From Mycolicibacterium sp. CBMA 234 (lineage in GTDB: Bacteria > Actinomycetota > Actinomycetes > Mycobacteriales > Mycobacteriaceae), in NCBI RefSeq assembly GCF_009729415.1, contig NZ_MPKW01000021.1, positions 53,543 through 117,542 of the forward strand: 64,000 nucleotides of DNA. The letters run 5' to 3'. The translations under genes and the position numbers were made by a program. Shown piece by piece: positions 43,608 through 52,231 of the stretch (its first letter is position 1; the number at the start of each line of letters is the position of its first letter). The notes beneath the pieces were generated by a model. That model did not search any database. It was given only the letters and a program-made list of their open reading frames with translations, and was not told where the DNA came from.

Positions 43608-44578
43608 GTGCCGAGCTTGAGAGAATCGAGTGCGGCACAAGCTAGTTCGTGGCCAATCTCGATGACTTCGTCGGCGCGGTAGAACTCCAGGCTGCGGCAC
43701 ACCGTGCGTGGCACGTCGATCAGCAGATCAGGCGGATAGGCCGCCAGGGTGTGCCGCATCAACGCCGCCTGCGAAATTTCGATGGTCCGGTTCATCACCT
43801 CGAACCCGCCGAGCCGCGGCACCGGCGCATCGTCGGCGTCGGCGTCAGCCATGTCGGACTCGGCGAGGTGGTCGATGCCGTCGACCGCGTTACTGAACCG
43901 GCTCAGCACCGACCGCGCCGTCGGGCCGTCGAGCAAGGTGCTCGCGGCGGCCCGGTCAATCAGCGATGTCGTGCTACGCCGCATGCGGGCCAGCAGCTCG
44001 GCGGTGGCCCGTGGCGAATCCGCCGGGGGAGTGGGGTCGCTGGCGTTGAGGCTGACTGCGATGGTGAGGTCAGCGTTGACCGCCGCGAGCGGCGCCATGG
44101 GTAGCGGGTCCAGGATGCCGCCGTCGGCCAGTAACCGGCCGTCCAGCAGGTACGGGGCGATGACGCCGGGGATGGCGATGGAAGCGCGGATCGCGGCATC
44201 GATGGGGCCGCGCTGCAGCCAGACCGATTTCCCGGCGATCAGGTCGGTCGAGACGGCGGTGAACGGGATGGGCAGGCTTTCAATGGTCCGCGGCCCGATG
44301 ATGTCGCGGACCGCGGCCAGAATCTTCTCGGCCCGGAGGACGCCGGCTGCTGTCAGTGACGGATCGAGCAGGCGGAGCACAGCGCTCTGCGTGAGGGAGC
44401 TGGCCCAGGAAGTGAATTCGTCGAGGTTGCCGGCCGCTTCGAGCGCGCCGACGAGCGCACCCATCGAGGAGCCCGAGATGCCGACAATGTCGAATCCGCG
44501 CTCACGTAAGGCATCGATGACGCCGATGTGTGCGTAACCCCGGGCACCACCGCTGCCGAGGACCAATGCGACCCGCAT
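43604..44578 (-). CDS. patatin-like phospholipase (Rv1063c-like)
   Basis: 324 aa. N-terminal oxyanion motif LGSGGARGYAHIGV, Ser38 in GISGSSMG, Asp152 in LLADGGILDPLP. NTE/RssA-like subgroup with a C-terminal extension rich in Asp (ADADADDAPV) and FEVMNRTIEISQAAL. The two neighbouring patatins are only distantly alike, so they are not a recent duplication. Confidence 0.88.
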   Translation of the reverse strand: MRVALVLGSGGARGYAHIGVIDALRERGFDIVGISGSSMGALVGALEAAGNLDEFTSWASSLTQSAVLRLLDPSLTAAGVLRAEKILAAVRDIIGPRTIESLPIPFTAVSTDLIAGKSVWLQRGPIDAAIRASIAIPGVIAPYLLDGRLLADGGILDPLPMAPLAAVNADLTIAVSLNASDPTPPADSPRATAELLARMRRSTTSLIDRAAASTLLDGPTARSVLSRFSNAVDGIDHLAESDMADADADDAPVPRLGGFEVMNRTIEISQAALMRHTLAAYPPDLLIDVPRTVCRSLEFYRADEVIEIGHELACAALDSLKLGT

Positions 44579-44625
44579 GACCCTATTTTGGCGTGCTGAT
44601 CACGCCGGGGCGAGGCGAGGCGTGG

Positions 44626-44832
44626 TTAGCAGCGGCAGCGGGAGAAGAACGCCGCGGAGACCAGTCCGATGATCAAGGCGATCTGCGGCTGTCCGCTGCT
44701 GAGTGCGAAGACGATGCCGCTGACCGCGGCGACTGCGATGAGCAGGAACAGCATGCCCAGGAGCAGCACCTTCTGGCCGTTGACCGCGCCACTGTGCGGC
44801 CGAGCCATGGGTCCGTGCTGACGAGCGACCAT
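44626..44832 (-). CDS. small two-helix membrane protein
   Basis: 68 aa from ATG at 44832 (upstream ATG at 44841 sits too close to its AAGGGA box). Short polar head, then helices KVLLLGMLFLLIAVAAVSGIV and QIALIIGLVSAAFF, with a Cys-containing RCRC end. Unknown function. Confidence 0.55.
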   Translation of the reverse strand: MVARQHGPMARPHSGAVNGQKVLLLGMLFLLIAVAAVSGIVFALSSGQPQIALIIGLVSAAFFSRCRC

Positions 44833-45201
44833 GGGGCTCATCCCTTCGACTAAGTGGTGAGACAAGACACAGTGTGCACCAATGTGTGAGCCGAAGCATA
44901 GTTACTACCCGGTAGGTGGAATAAATGGCGAGTTGATTAGCCAACCTCATTGCTTTGGCGACGTTTTGCCTGGTCGGCGGCTATTTTGTTAGGTGTGCTT
45001 TGTTTATCTGAAATGGCACCGACTGGTCGATTCGAGGTTCCGGACGGCCACTATTTAATGCATGGCTCGGCATCGAATTTCATTTGTTGGGCTAATCAAT
45101 TTGGTGAGTTCTCGCGCGAGGGTGCGCACAGATCGCGAAAATCGCGAGCGGCGCGGGCTGGTTGCACATTCGCGGCAGCCCAACATGCCGTTAAGAGGGC
45201 G
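44833..45201. other. AT-richer intergenic region
   Basis: Upstream of the small membrane protein and downstream of the LCP gene. AT content is raised, with TATTTTGTTAG and CACTATTTAATGCATG stretches. A plus-strand frame starting at 44950 opens with a hydrophobic stretch but has no ribosome site and soon runs antisense through the LCP gene, so I do not call it. Probably promoter of the small membrane protein gene. Confidence 0.4.
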
Positions 45202-46785
45202 TCAGTTGACGCAGGGCAGCCCGCCGTTGGCGCGGACGGGAGGGCCGGATTCCGGCGTCGGCAGCGTGGAGTCGTAATTGCTGGACTTCGCCGCGGCCAT
45301 AGAGACGCTGTCGAGGGTGTCGGGGACCTGGTAGCCAGGCCCCAGGGTGACGTGGATGTGGCCCGCGGGCACCGTCGGATCAGCCCGTACCGCGTCGATG
45401 CCGAGGAGCTCCGCCAGGTGCTTGGCCTCAGCGTCCGCGCCGACACCGAAGTCGACGGCCGTGGTCCCGAGTTGCCCGTCCTGCGAGCTGCGGGTCTGTC
45501 CGATGGTGTAGTTGAGGTCGCTCAGGATGTCCGAAATCTGCCGACCCAGGCCGGACACATCGGAGGCGTTGATGACGTCGATGGGGGCGGTCTTGGTCCC
45601 GGCCGTGCCGAAGGCCTTGGAGGAGGTGCCGGTGCTGTCCGACGCCTTGTCCAGGGTGGATGCCTCGGTGGACGTGCTGGGCGCCGCAGCCGTCGTCGTC
45701 GACGACGACGACGATTCAACTGGCGGCTTGAGGCCGAACGCCTTGGCGACTTCGGCCTTGATCGCCACCGGGTCGACGATATTGACGTCCTGGCCGTCGA
45801 TGTTGTCGTACCGCACCACCGGCAGGGTCCGGTACTGGACGTTCGCGCCGCCGGCGATCTCGCCCATGCGCTGGAACTGCGACTGACCCCAACCGGCCGA
45901 CAGCACCACGTCCTTTTGCGCGACGCCGATCAGTTGGTTCAGCTTGCCGAGGTCGCTGAACGAGCCGTCCTTCTGCAGCTGGTGCATCACCGAGATGAGG
46001 AAGGCCTGCTGGCGGTGGGTCCGGTCCAGGTCGCCGTTGTCCAAGCCGTGCCGCTGCCGCACGAAGGCGACGGCCTGCGAGGCGTCGAGCATCTGCCGGC
46101 CGGCCGGGAAATCGGCGCCGGAGTAGTCGTCGGACACTGCGTGGTTCAGGCAGATTTCGATGCCGCCGAGGCTCTCGGCGATGTCGTAGAACCCGGCGAG
46201 GTTCACCTCGGCGAAGTAGTCGATGGGCGCGCCGGTGAGGTTGCGGACGGCGGCCAGGGTGGCGGCGCGTCCGGCCTCGCGGCTCTTGCGCTCCAGCTCG
46301 GCCTGGTCGGTGACGCCCTTGTCCATCAGTTTCTGTTCGGCGTTGGCCTTGGTCAGGCCGTATGCCTCTTTGATCTTGATGTGGTCGTAACCGGGGATGC
46401 CCGTGACCCGCACGTAGTCGTCACGGGGAATGGAGAAGGCGACGACGTGGTTGTCTGCGGTGATATGAGCCAGGATCAGCGTGTTGGTGTTGTAGCCACC
46501 ATTGTCGGAATCCCCGGCGTGCAGCTTGTCGAGCAGGGCCTGCGGCAGGTCGTTGCCCTGCTGGTCTTTGCGCGAGTCCAGACCGATCAACAGGATGTTC
46601 ATCGACCCGCCGGTGGATTTGGGCGCGTCCGCCCCGAGCGCGTCGCTGACCGTGATGCCGTGCAACGCACCGCGCACCGTCCACCAGCCCAAACCGGTGG
46701 TCACCACGGCCACCGCGGTGACCAGCGCAAGTGCCACCCGCCCGACGGTGTCCCAGCCGACGCGTGCGCTGAGCACGCTGCGCAC
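45202..46785 (-). CDS. LytR-CpsA-Psr (LCP) family cell-wall ligase with LytR C-terminal domain
   Basis: 527 aa from GTG at 46785. One N-terminal membrane helix (about 15-38). LCP domain: ILLIGLDSR, NTNTLILAHI, VVAFSIPRDDYVRV, the Arg residues of FVRQRHGLDNGDLDRTHRQQAF. A Ser/Thr linker (ESSSSSTTTAAAPSTSTEAS) leads to a LytR_C domain (IDVINASDVSGLGRQISDIL, GTTAVDFG). LCP enzymes attach arabinogalactan to peptidoglycan in mycobacteria. The frame remains open upstream without ATG/GTG/TTG but with basic coding-like sequence, so the true N-terminus is uncertain. Confidence 0.88.
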   Translation of the reverse strand: MRSVLSARVGWDTVGRVALALVTAVAVVTTGLGWWTVRGALHGITVSDALGADAPKSTGGSMNILLIGLDSRKDQQGNDLPQALLDKLHAGDSDNGGYNTNTLILAHITADNHVVAFSIPRDDYVRVTGIPGYDHIKIKEAYGLTKANAEQKLMDKGVTDQAELERKSREAGRAATLAAVRNLTGAPIDYFAEVNLAGFYDIAESLGGIEICLNHAVSDDYSGADFPAGRQMLDASQAVAFVRQRHGLDNGDLDRTHRQQAFLISVMHQLQKDGSFSDLGKLNQLIGVAQKDVVLSAGWGQSQFQRMGEIAGGANVQYRTLPVVRYDNIDGQDVNIVDPVAIKAEVAKAFGLKPPVESSSSSTTTAAAPSTSTEASTLDKASDSTGTSSKAFGTAGTKTAPIDVINASDVSGLGRQISDILSDLNYTIGQTRSSQDGQLGTTAVDFGVGADAEAKHLAELLGIDAVRADPTVPAGHIHVTLGPGYQVPDTLDSVSMAAAKSSNYDSTLPTPESGPPVRANGGLPCVN

Positions 46786-47047
46786 CCGGCTCCGGCGGTG
46801 CCGGGCAGGGAGGCGATGGCGGGCGGAGTCGCTGCGCTCGAGTTCGGTGGTGCTCAGGTGCGACCCCGCGGCGTTGCGGTCATGTCGATGGGCCTCGCGG
46901 GTACGTGTGGGCCGCCGGTCGGATCCGGCAGGCGGAAGTTTGCTATTGCCGCGGCCCGCGTGAAGTCGTCGGAATGGCCGGACGGCAGCTTCCGTCGATT
47001 TTAGGGCAACGCCGCCAACTCAGCGAATCCCCAGAGTGCGCCGCTGA

Positions 47048-47476
47048 TCAGCCGCATTCGCCTTTGGAGGCGCTGGTCGCGGCCATGATGACGCCGGCCT
47101 GCTGGGCGGCGGTCAGCTCCGCCCATGGCATGTTGAAGTTGCCGGGATCACGTGTCTGGGGCTGCTGCATCAGGTGCAAGTAGGGCTCGACGAGTGTCAC
47201 GGGGTCGGCGTGCTGGGCGTCCATCCACAGTTTCGCGGCGTGGCAGGCCTGGCCGAATTCAGACTCGGTGGCCCCCGACGGGACGTCGACTGCGGTCGTC
47301 ACGCCGCCCGGGGAGACCGCGACCCCAGCGGGTGCGGGGAGCTCCTGCGCACGAGTGGGCGCTTCGGCGGCGGGCGTGGTGACTGGGGCTGCCACCGGCT
47401 TGTCCTGGCCGCAGCCGGTCAGCACGGTCAATGCCGTGGCGGTGAGCAGCGCTGCCCGGATGAGGTTGGTCTGCAT
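47048..47476 (-). CDS. lpqV: LpqV-like lipoprotein
   Basis: 142 aa from ATG at 47476. Signal peptide (TNLIRAALLTATALTVLTGC) with lipobox LTGC. The mature domain carries GVAVSPGGVTTAVDVPSGAT, FGQACHAAKLWMDAQ and a C-terminal Cys (KGECG), which match my memory of LpqV (Rv1064c). A tandem 18-bp repeat places a second ATG 18 bp upstream (47494), so two starts are possible. Position between the patatin pair and the cysteine dioxygenase also matches. Confidence 0.85.
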   Translation of the reverse strand: MQTNLIRAALLTATALTVLTGCGQDKPVAAPVTTPAAEAPTRAQELPAPAGVAVSPGGVTTAVDVPSGATESEFGQACHAAKLWMDAQHADPVTLVEPYLHLMQQPQTRDPGNFNMPWAELTAAQQAGVIMAATSASKGECG

Positions 47477-47506
47477 GACCGCCAATCTCTGCATGACTGC
47501 CAATCT
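47471..47506 (-). repeat. 18-bp tandem duplication over the lpqV start
   Basis: Units 47471-47488 and 47489-47506 (CTGCATGACCGCCAATCT and CTGCATGACTGCCAATCT on the plus strand) differ at one base. Each contains the ATG of lpqV, duplicating the start codon. Confidence 0.85.
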
Positions 47507-47579
47507 AGGTCGTTCGGCATTCAGGATCACCCTGACGTTAATCCTTCCCAGCCGGCCGCGGGCTCGTCACTATGGGGGC

Positions 47580-47624
47580 ATGGCAGTGCAGAACAGGCAG
47601 AACGCGCGGTGTTGTCGGGCTTAG
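47580..47624 (+). CDS. 14-aa Cys-Cys leader peptide (cysteine attenuator)
   Basis: ATG at 47580 reads MAVQNRQNARCCRA then TAG at 47622. A -10-like CACTAT (47568-47573) lies 7 nt before the ATG, so the message is probably leaderless, starting at this codon. Leaderless polycysteine leader ORFs are described in mycobacteria as cysteine-responsive attenuators. The downstream genes encode cysteine dioxygenase and rhodanese, so cysteine control fits. The leader ends 54 bp before the dioxygenase start. Confidence 0.82.
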   Translation: MAVQNRQNARCCRA

Positions 47625-47671
47625 CCCGGCCCCGTGAGGGCGTGACGCCCACCTTTCGTTCTGCATTGGAG
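47597..47671 (+). promoter_or_regulatory. attenuator RNA structures and masked ribosome site
   Basis: GCAGAACG (47597-47604, inside the leader codons before Cys-Cys) complements CGTTCTGC (47657-47664), immediately upstream of the Shine-Dalgarno TTGGAG (47666-47671). Two local hairpins lie between: CGGGC-TTA-GCCCG (47616-47628) on the leader stop and GGGCG-TGA-CGCCC (47638-47650). A ribosome stalled on the Cys codons (47610-47615) would break the long-range pairing. This is a model from pairing only. Confidence 0.55.
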
Positions 47672-47678
47672 TTCCATC

Positions 47679-48224
47679 GTGTCCGTTCTGTCCGATCTGT
47701 CTGTATCCGGTCCCACCTCCCTGGCGCCCACCCGATTGCGCCTACCCGACCTCCTGCACGCCACCGATCGGTGCGCTGACGACGTGCTGACCGGCCGCTA
47801 CGACCGGCTGCTGCCGGCCGAGGGCCTGCCCCGCAGCGAGCGCTGGTTCATCCGGCTGTACAGCGACTACGAGCTCGACGTCTGGCTGATCAGCTGGGTG
47901 CCCGAACGCAGCACCGAACTGCACGACCATGGCGGATCGCTGGGCGCGCTGACCGTGGTGTCCGGTGCGCTGTCCGAAACCCGGTGGGACGGCCGTGGGC
48001 TGCGGCAACGCACCCTCGAGGCCGGAGACCAGGCGGCGTTCCCGCTGGGGTGGGTGCACGACGTGGTCCTGGCCGGCGGCGCAGAGGCGACGCCGGCGCA
48101 ACCCACGTTGAGCGTGCATGCCTACTCACCGCCGCTGACCGCCATGTCGTACTACGACGTCACGGACACCAACAAGCTGCGCCGCGTCCACACCGAGCTA
48201 ACCGACACACCCGAGGGGGACTAG
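47679..48224 (+). CDS. cysteine dioxygenase-family protein (Rv1065-like)
   Basis: 181 aa from GTG at 47679 with TTGGAG 7 nt upstream. Cupin with the iron ligands His82 and His84 (TELHDHGGS) and His127 (GWVHDVV), and the SVHAYSPPL signature of cysteine dioxygenases. Oxidises cysteine to cysteine sulfinate using non-heme iron and oxygen, or a related thiol. Overlaps the rhodanese gene by 1 bp (TAGTG). Confidence 0.88.
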   Translation: MSVLSDLSVSGPTSLAPTRLRLPDLLHATDRCADDVLTGRYDRLLPAEGLPRSERWFIRLYSDYELDVWLISWVPERSTELHDHGGSLGALTVVSGALSETRWDGRGLRQRTLEAGDQAAFPLGWVHDVVLAGGAEATPAQPTLSVHAYSPPLTAMSYYDVTDTNKLRRVHTELTDTPEGD

Positions 48225-48640
48225 TGACCAGCAGAGTCGACGCCATGTTGGATGCGGCCCGGACCAAGCTGGTGCGGCTGTCCGCGGCCGAGATTCCTGC
48301 CGCGCTGGCCCGCGGCGCGGTGCTGGTGGACATCAGGCCCGCGGCGCAGCGCGCTGCCGAAGGCGAATTCCCTGGCGCGCTTGTCGTCGAACGCAATGTC
48401 CTGGAATGGCGCTGCGACCCGACGAGCGATGCCCGACTGCCACAGGCGACCGGCTTCGACGTGGAGTGGGTGGTGCTGTGCTCGCAGGGCTACACGTCCA
48501 GCCTGGCTGCGGCGGCGCTGCAGGACCTGGGGCTGTACCGGGCGACGGACGTGGTCGGCGGCTACCGGGAGCTGGTCGCTGAAGGCCTGTTGGGCGGCAC
48601 GGCCGCGTCGGTGCTGCTACGTGCCGGCGCTTGGGTGTAG
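48224..48640 (+). CDS. rhodanese-like sulfurtransferase (Rv1066-like)
   Basis: 138 aa from GTG at 48224. Single rhodanese domain: GAVLVDIRPAAQRAAEGEFPGA and active-site Cys86 in VVLCSQGYTSSLAAAALQDLG, then GGYRELVAEGL. Transfers sulfane sulfur; coupled to the cysteine dioxygenase gene, so the pair likely processes excess cysteine or persulfide. Its 3' end overlaps the convergent hydrolase gene by 24 bp. Confidence 0.9.
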   Translation: MTSRVDAMLDAARTKLVRLSAAEIPAALARGAVLVDIRPAAQRAAEGEFPGALVVERNVLEWRCDPTSDARLPQATGFDVEWVVLCSQGYTSSLAAAALQDLGLYRATDVVGGYRELVAEGLLGGTAASVLLRAGAWV

Positions 48641-50392
48641 CAGCGGACGGAGCAACTCGGTCTTCTCCGGGGTCCAGCCCGGAGGCTGCAGGATGTCGGC
48701 CCACGCATTGGCGACGTCGCGGACGTAGACGTGACCATGCCCGTCAGGCACATCTACTGCGACGGCCATGTCGGCCGACACCTGCAGGAACGTCACGACC
48801 GGAATCCATTCCATCCGAGGTGAGACGTCGCGGCCTCGGGGCTCGCGTAGCCAGTCCGGCTTGCTGAACAGCAGGTCGGGATTCCACCACGCGATCGGAT
48901 CCGACGCGTGCTGCAGGTAGACCACCCGCGGGTGGTCCCACGGAGCGTCGGGCGGACGGTTCAAATCCTCAGGGCGGGAGCCGAACCGGGCGTTCTTGCC
49001 GTCGTCGTAGATCGGCAATTTTTCCAGCGAGCCTGCATCGCGGTAGCGGGTCAGGTTGGTCCAGATGACGTTGTTGAAGGTCGGCCCCGAGAACAGTGCG
49101 CCGTTGGTACGCGCCACCAGGTTGTTCAGCGACTGGAACGGAGCCTCGCCACCGAACGAACCCAGGCTTTCCCCGAACACCACGAGCTTGGGTCGCTTGC
49201 CCTCGGGCATCTGCCGCACCAGGGCGTCGACCTCCTCGAACAGGTCCTGGCCGGCCTCCTCGGCGTTCGCCTTGTCCACCAGGAACGAGATCCAGCTGGG
49301 CAGGAACGAGTACTGCATCGACACGATGGCGGTGTTGCCGTTGTACATGTATTCCAGCGCAGCGGCTTCGGCTTCGTTGATCCAGCCGGTGCCCGTGGTG
49401 GTGGCGACGGCGACGACGGCGCGGTCCAGTCCACCGGCGCGCTTGAGTTCCTGCGCGGCCACCTTCGCCGTCGCCCGGATGCCCTTCGCCGAGTGCAGTC
49501 CCGCATAGGTGCGAATGGGCTCAATTGCCTGGGCGCCGTTGAACTTCGACAGTTTTTCGATGCTCGGCCCGTTGCCGACGAAAATCCGGCCCTGGCGGCC
49601 CAGCGACGACCAGCTGACCAGTGAGGTCGGTCCACCGGAGCGCAATGGTGTTGTGGGAGCGGGATTGTCGGGAGAGTCCTCGTCATTGGCCGCGGCAAAG
49701 GTCTTGTTGATGGTGGACATCGCGAAGCTGCCGACCACGCCGTTGAACACTTCCACTGACACGGCGATGACGAGCAACACCGCGACCACACCGGACACCC
49801 GCGGCGGTGCGATGCGCTCCAACTGCCGGACCAGGAAGCGCACCAATTTGCGGATCAGCTGGCCGATTTCGACGAAGCCGAAGAGGAAGACGATCGAATA
49901 CACCGCAGTCAGGGGGTGGTCCCAGAATCTCATCCGGGATACGCCCATCATGTCGCGGACCTCGTCCTGCCAGACGTGGAACCAGATGATCGCGAGTACC
50001 TGGCCGATGATGCCGATGACGATCAGGAGCAGCCAGGCCCAGCGGGGCGCCGGGGGGCTGCTGTCCTTGGACCGCATGTAGCGGACCAGCCACACGCCGA
50101 GCACTCCGAGGCCGTAACCGCATGCACCGGCGGCACCGCTGACAATCCCTTGGAACAGCGGCCCGCGCGGCAGCAGCGACGGGGTCATCGACAGCCAGAT
50201 GAAGGTCAGACCGACCGCGGTGCCGAAGAAGGTGTACCGGCGAACCCACCAATCCGAGGGCGGCTCAACCAGTTTCGCCTCGAGCGACTCCTCGGGGGTG
50301 GGTTCGGCCACCGCGACGTCCGCGGTGCCATCGGCACCGGCCTCGGCCTCGGCTGAGTCTGCGGTGTCTCCCGGGTTTTCAGTAGGGGCCAC
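48617..50392 (-). CDS. membrane alpha/beta-hydrolase (Rv1069c-like)
   Basis: 591 aa. Acidic N-terminus, then about four or five membrane helices (about 55-75, 80-103, 117-140, 158-180, 200-225), and a C-terminal alpha/beta-hydrolase domain with nucleophile Ser in VVFGESLGSFGG (near 406), and C-terminal HASDPIAWW and DGHGHVY supplying Asp/His. This architecture fits the Rv1069c family. The catalytic domain should be on one side of the membrane; substrate unknown. Confidence 0.82.
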   Translation of the reverse strand: MAPTENPGDTADSAEAEAGADGTADVAVAEPTPEESLEAKLVEPPSDWWVRRYTFFGTAVGLTFIWLSMTPSLLPRGPLFQGIVSGAAGACGYGLGVLGVWLVRYMRSKDSSPPAPRWAWLLLIVIGIIGQVLAIIWFHVWQDEVRDMMGVSRMRFWDHPLTAVYSIVFLFGFVEIGQLIRKLVRFLVRQLERIAPPRVSGVVAVLLVIAVSVEVFNGVVGSFAMSTINKTFAAANDEDSPDNPAPTTPLRSGGPTSLVSWSSLGRQGRIFVGNGPSIEKLSKFNGAQAIEPIRTYAGLHSAKGIRATAKVAAQELKRAGGLDRAVVAVATTTGTGWINEAEAAALEYMYNGNTAIVSMQYSFLPSWISFLVDKANAEEAGQDLFEEVDALVRQMPEGKRPKLVVFGESLGSFGGEAPFQSLNNLVARTNGALFSGPTFNNVIWTNLTRYRDAGSLEKLPIYDDGKNARFGSRPEDLNRPPDAPWDHPRVVYLQHASDPIAWWNPDLLFSKPDWLREPRGRDVSPRMEWIPVVTFLQVSADMAVAVDVPDGHGHVYVRDVANAWADILQPPGWTPEKTELLRPLLHPSAGT

Positions 50393-50401
50393 CGCTCGAC
50401 T

Positions 50402-51175
50402 TTACCGATGCGTGAAGTTCGGCGGGCGCTTCTCGGTGAAGGCTGCCATGCCCTCGGTCTGGTCGTCGGTGGCGAAAGCCGAGTGGAACAGCCGGCGCTC
50501 GTACAGCAGACCTTCGGCGAGCGTGCTCTCGAAGGCGCGGTTCACGGCCTCCTTGGCCATCCGCGCCGCCGAAAGGGACATGCCGGCAATGGTTTTGGCA
50601 ACGGCGTTCGCCTCTTCGAGCAGCTTGTCTGCCGGGACGACGCGCGACACCAGGCCGCTCCGTTCGGCTTCCTCGGCGTCCATGTTGCGGCCGGTGAGGA
50701 TCAGGTCCATCGCCTTGGCTTTGCCGACCGCGCGGGTCAGGCGCTGGCTGCCGCCCATGCCCGGCAGCACACCCAGCTTGATCTCCGGCTGGCCGAATTT
50801 GGCCGTGTCGGCGGCGATCAGCAGGTCGCACATCATGGCCAGCTCGCAGCCGCCGCCCAGCGCGTAGCCGGCGACCGCGGCGATGGTCGGGGTGCGGGTC
50901 GCGGCGAACTTGTTCCACAGGGCGAAGAAGTCCTGCGAGAACACGTCGGCGAACGTCAGGTTCGCCATTTCCTTGATGTCGGCGCCGGCGGCGAAGGCCT
51001 TCTCGCTGCCGGTGATGATGATGGCGCCAATGCCCGGGTCGGCGTCGAGTTCGGCTGCGGCCGTGGTGACTTCGGTCATGACCTGGCTGTTGAGGGCATT
51101 GAGGGCCTTGGGCCGGTTCAGGGTGATGGTGGCGACGCGGTCGTCGCGGGTGACCAGGATGGTTTCGAAAGTCAT
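50402..51175 (-). CDS. echA8: enoyl-CoA hydratase (EchA8-like)
   Basis: 257 aa. Crotonase fold with the oxyanion segments FAAGADIKEM and GYALGGGCELAMMCD, and catalytic Glu in QPEIKLGVLPGMGGSQRL. Hydrates trans-2-enoyl-CoA in beta-oxidation. EchA8 assignment rests on overall similarity and place between the membrane hydrolase and echA9. Confidence 0.93.
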   Translation of the reverse strand: MTFETILVTRDDRVATITLNRPKALNALNSQVMTEVTTAAAELDADPGIGAIIITGSEKAFAAGADIKEMANLTFADVFSQDFFALWNKFAATRTPTIAAVAGYALGGGCELAMMCDLLIAADTAKFGQPEIKLGVLPGMGGSQRLTRAVGKAKAMDLILTGRNMDAEEAERSGLVSRVVPADKLLEEANAVAKTIAGMSLSAARMAKEAVNRAFESTLAEGLLYERRLFHSAFATDDQTEGMAAFTEKRPPNFTHR

Positions 51176-51184
51176 TGGGGGATC

Positions 51185-52219
51185 CTAGAAGGTGAGATCG
51201 GGGTCGGCTGAGACGAAGTAGGCGTCGACGTCGGCGGCGGTGCAGTCGGCCAGCGTGGCCGGGGACCACTGCGGGTTGCGGTCCTTGTCGACCAGTTGGG
51301 CACGGATGCCCTCCACGAAATCGTGGGACTTGGCCGACGCCACCGAGACCCGGAATTCCTGCGTCAGAGTGTCCTCGAGGGTCGACAGTTTCGCGGCGCG
51401 GCGCACGGCCTCCAGCGTGACAGTCAGTGCGATCGGGGATCGGGTGGAGATCAGGTTCGCCGCATCGCCCGCCGGGCCCGCGTCGTGGCCGCGTAGGTTC
51501 GCCAGGATTTCCTCGACCGTCTCGGCGGCGTAGCAGTCGTCGATCCAATGCCGTTGCGCCATAAGCTCACTGGCCGGCGGCTCGATGGCGTACTTCGCGA
51601 GTGCCGCGTCGGGCCCGTCACTGATGACCAGGTCACGGAAAGCCGGGAGGTTTTCCTGCGGGACGTAGTGATCGGCGAATCCGAGGGCGATGGCGTCGGC
51701 GCCGGAGAACGGGGCACCGGTGAGTGCGGCGTGCAGACCCAGCTGGCCGGGGGTGCGCGACAGCAGGTAGGTACCGCCGACGTCGGGAATGAACCCGATG
51801 CCGACCTCTGGCATGCCCAGCTTGGTCTTCTCGGTGACGACGCGGATGTTGCCGTGCGCGCCGACCCCGACCCCGCCGCCCATCACGATGCCGTCCATCA
51901 GCGAGACGTACGGCTTGGCGAAGCGGCCGATGTGGGCGTTGAGCAGGTACTCGTCGTGCCAGAAGTTCCTGGCGTTGTCGTCTCCGGCCTTGGCGCTGTG
52001 ATAGAGCGCGACGACGTCACCGCCCGCGCACAGGCCGCGCTCGCCGGCGCCGGTCAGCAGGACCGCGCGAATACTGTCGTCCTGCTCCCACGCTGCCAGT
52101 GCGTCGGCGAGGCCGGTGACCATCACATGATTGAGCGAATTGATTGCCTTGGGGCGGTTCAGCGTGACGACGCCGACGCCGTTCTCGACATTTACTAGGA
52201 TATCCTCGTTTTCCGCCAC
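51185..52219 (-). CDS. echA9: 3-hydroxyisobutyryl-CoA hydrolase-like (EchA9)
   Basis: 344 aa from GTG at 52219; a -10-like TAGATT lies 7 nt upstream and there is no Shine-Dalgarno, suggesting a leaderless message. Crotonase-superfamily member with GLCAGGDVVALY, DGIVMGGGVGVGAHGNIRVVTE and MPEVGIGFIPDVGGTYLLSR; the longer C-terminus is that of HIBCH-type hydrolases. Acts in valine/branched acyl-CoA catabolism or as an enoyl hydratase. Ends 10 bp before echA8. Confidence 0.88.
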   Translation of the reverse strand: MAENEDILVNVENGVGVVTLNRPKAINSLNHVMVTGLADALAAWEQDDSIRAVLLTGAGERGLCAGGDVVALYHSAKAGDDNARNFWHDEYLLNAHIGRFAKPYVSLMDGIVMGGGVGVGAHGNIRVVTEKTKLGMPEVGIGFIPDVGGTYLLSRTPGQLGLHAALTGAPFSGADAIALGFADHYVPQENLPAFRDLVISDGPDAALAKYAIEPPASELMAQRHWIDDCYAAETVEEILANLRGHDAGPAGDAANLISTRSPIALTVTLEAVRRAAKLSTLEDTLTQEFRVSVASAKSHDFVEGIRAQLVDKDRNPQWSPATLADCTAADVDAYFVSADPDLTF

Positions 52220-52225
52220 GGTAAG

Positions 52226-52231
52226 CAATCT
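52226..52231 (-). promoter_or_regulatory. candidate -10 element for leaderless echA9 transcript
   Basis: On the minus strand TAGATT (matches TANNNT) is followed by 7 nt and then GTG of echA9. This spacing matches mycobacterial leaderless promoters. Confidence 0.45.

Noticed and set aside
42756..44578. Convergent patatin pair as a recent duplication
   Set aside because: The two proteins share only the catalytic motifs and differ in length and the rest of the sequence.
44950..47004. 684-codon plus-strand frame over the LCP gene
   Set aside because: Nearly all of it is antisense to the LCP gene; the first 80 codons begin at TTG without a ribosome site.
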